Positions 62,416 through 64,000 of a stretch of 64,000 nt of DNA are shown here, in pieces. The DNA is from Azorinus chamasolen. Its lineage: Eukaryota > Mollusca > Bivalvia > Cardiida > Solecurtidae. Within the stretch, counting starts at the first letter, position 1. Each line of letters opens with the position of its first letter. The DNA lies in contig OY755242.1 in the NCBI GenBank assembly GCA_963576725.1, positions 6,180,240-6,244,239 of the forward strand, in the 5' to 3' direction. The translations under genes were made by a program, and so were the position numbers. The notes beneath the pieces are model-generated. The model saw only the letters and a program-made list of their open reading frames with translations, ran no database searches and was not told where the DNA came from.

Positions 62416-64000
62416 CCTGTGTCTGAACTGGAACCAGAATTGATTGTAGAGGTTGTCATACATTTGTTTTATTGCTGAATCTTAACATATTTCTTTATAC
62501 ATTAATTTGTGTTTCTTCCTTTATTGCATTCAACTAAATCATTTATGCCATAAGAGAGAAATTATTAAACCATTTTACATCCACATAAATTTAATCAGCT
62601 AAAATTATCTTTTGTTACGGTTTTAAAGTTGAACTTTCCTCAACTTAGATTAAAATATAATTAGAGTGTCGAGACTTTAGATCCTAAGAGACGCTAGATA
62701 ATTCGCCGCTTCATCTGTATCCAAACTGATTTAACATCAGGGATTCGACTGGTAGCAAACGTGAAAATGCAGGGCTATTCGACAGAACTGTCAGGGGATT
62801 GATAAGCACATAACCGGGACGGGAATATGTTGCACATTTATTATCTACACATTGAGTATCGTCTGATAATCTTAGCAGACGAGAAGAATTCAACTGAGAC
62901 ACGCCAAGTCAAGTATGAGTCGTCTGATCACAGTGCGCTGTGTCTTTTTACATGTTACAGATCTAATTCACTAGTGTTTCCATGCCAATAAATTTCATTT
63001 ACATGAGATTGAAAACAAACCTTTAATTATCCCTCTACTCCGTAGATACGCATTCTGATCCCTCTGCGAACAGATTAGACGCAGGCATGAAGATCAGAGT
63101 CGTCTGGTCAGGGTTTGTCTGGTCAGGGTCAGGGTTTGTCCTGAAGTACTATTGGGTTGTTTCGACAGCTTTTGGCATGATATAAAATACTGTAGTTCAA
63201 AGTGCCATCATAATATTTAATTTGATTAATATTCATAATATTCATATATAGATATATTATATAGTTCTAACGTAATTATTCATGGAGTAAATGGTTATTA
63301 AATATTCATTATGGGAAAAGCCCTGTATATTTGTTTTTGAAAAAGAAAAGAATTAAGAAAAACAGCTAGTTGAACAGTTGAGCATGGACAGCTATTACTT
63401 GCGACATGTCAGTGATCGGTTGTGAAATATCTTGTCATCGTATATATATATATGAGTCTGCGGATAAATATCGCCCATGTTATACGATATGCATTAGAAC
63501 GATCTTCGGATTAAAACGAATGCCCATGTTATACAAACGTCATTAGTATAGCATGTGGATAAAACGACCGCCCATTTTATACAAAAGCCATTGGTACAAT
63601 ATGCAGCAAAAATGACAGCCCATGTTATACGAAAGCTATTAGTACAGTGTGTGGATAAAACGACCGTCAATGGCAAACAAAAACCATTACATTAGTACAG
63701 TGTTTGGACGAAATGGCCGCCAATGTTATACGAAAGCTACTACAATGGTAAACGTGGATGTTGCTTAGTGATAGTCGACCCGCTTATAGGATAGTGTGAT
63801 TGATATGGATAAAATTTTCGCCGAATGCCAAAGCTGTTAGTAACGTGTTGCGTAGTGAGATGACTTCTCTGCACCTATATTTTACTCTTAAGCGCCAACT
63901 AATATGCGTATGAAATAATTCATTGAACACTTAAACTTAAATGTTGTCTCTAAAGTCTTATTCCATATTGCATAGGTGTATTGCAAGGCTTATACCATAG
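62416..64000 (+). repeat. 1.6-kb duplicated segment, copy 2 (runs off the window)
   Basis: Near-identical to 47510-49105, same orientation, offset about 14.9 kb. The match still holds at the window's last base, so the true right end lies outside. Contains 15 bp (ATTATCTACACATTG-like, at about 62841) absent from copy 1 and lacks 26 bp present there. Confidence 0.95.
63473..63750 (+). repeat. 48-bp minisatellite, about 6 units (duplicate copy 2)
   Basis: Same array as 48552-48830; differences are single bases such as ATGCAGC for ATGTAAC near 63602. Confidence 0.85.

Overview
This window is intron/intergenic-type DNA from an animal genome, AT-rich and packed with repeats. The mix of elements points to a bivalve mollusc, possibly a dreissenid or another heterodont clam: Penelope-like retroelements of the permuted-domain (Naiad) type whose reading frame is interrupted only by UGA at cysteine positions, pogo-like and TTAA-flanked MITEs, DIRS and CR1/L2-like remnants, and a composite repeat with a tandem core. 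The species is inference. No complete host gene is visible. The only likely host coding piece is one exon-sized stretch at about 13.9-14.04 kb that resembles the IQGAP repeat region and ends in a good splice donor.

Layout. 0-13 kb: short hairpin elements (MITEs), a fragment of a canonical Penelope-like element with a C-terminal GIY-YIG domain (2.8-3.4 kb) and a tRNA-derived SINE (6.8-7.1 kb). 13.3-14.65 kb: an unclassified short repeat and the IQGAP-like exon. 15.1-15.85 kb: three TTAA-bounded MITEs inserted end to end. 17-25 kb: 3' fragments of Naiads, a dead LINE (18.2-19.4 kb) and a composite element (23.14-24.81 kb) whose 145-bp tandem core repeats nuclear-receptor half-sites. 25.6-29.4 kb: a Naiad copy nested in another repeat, and a 40-bp minisatellite. 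31.67-39.9 kb: an 8.2-kb complex of four Naiad pieces in tandem, inverted and head-to-head order, including the most complete copy (minus strand, 33728-37241). 40-47 kb: a 41-bp minisatellite and MITEs. 47.5-49.1 kb and 62.4-64.0 kb: two nearly identical copies of a 1.6-kb segment. 50.5-60 kb: more Naiads of two families, a DIRS-like reverse transcriptase fragment and nested insertions.

The main result is a selenoprotein system carried by the Naiads. The best copy reads through about 970 codons with one TAG and four in-frame TGA codons. All four TGAs fall where a cysteine is expected: two in the zinc-binding part of the N-terminal GIY-YIG endonuclease, one as the first residue of the CxC linker motif, and one just before the reverse transcriptase. 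Three of the four recur in a second copy in this window. Directly at the end of the reading frame, every copy that reaches that far can fold into a textbook SECIS: lower stem, internal loop, UGA/GA quartet, upper stem, and AAA at the start of the apical loop 12 nt after AUGA. A second, diverged Naiad family keeps the same fold with two compensatory base-pair changes. To my recollection, Sec-containing Naiads from clams have been reported; the specific SECIS fold, its overlap with the stop codon and the covariation are read directly from this sequence.
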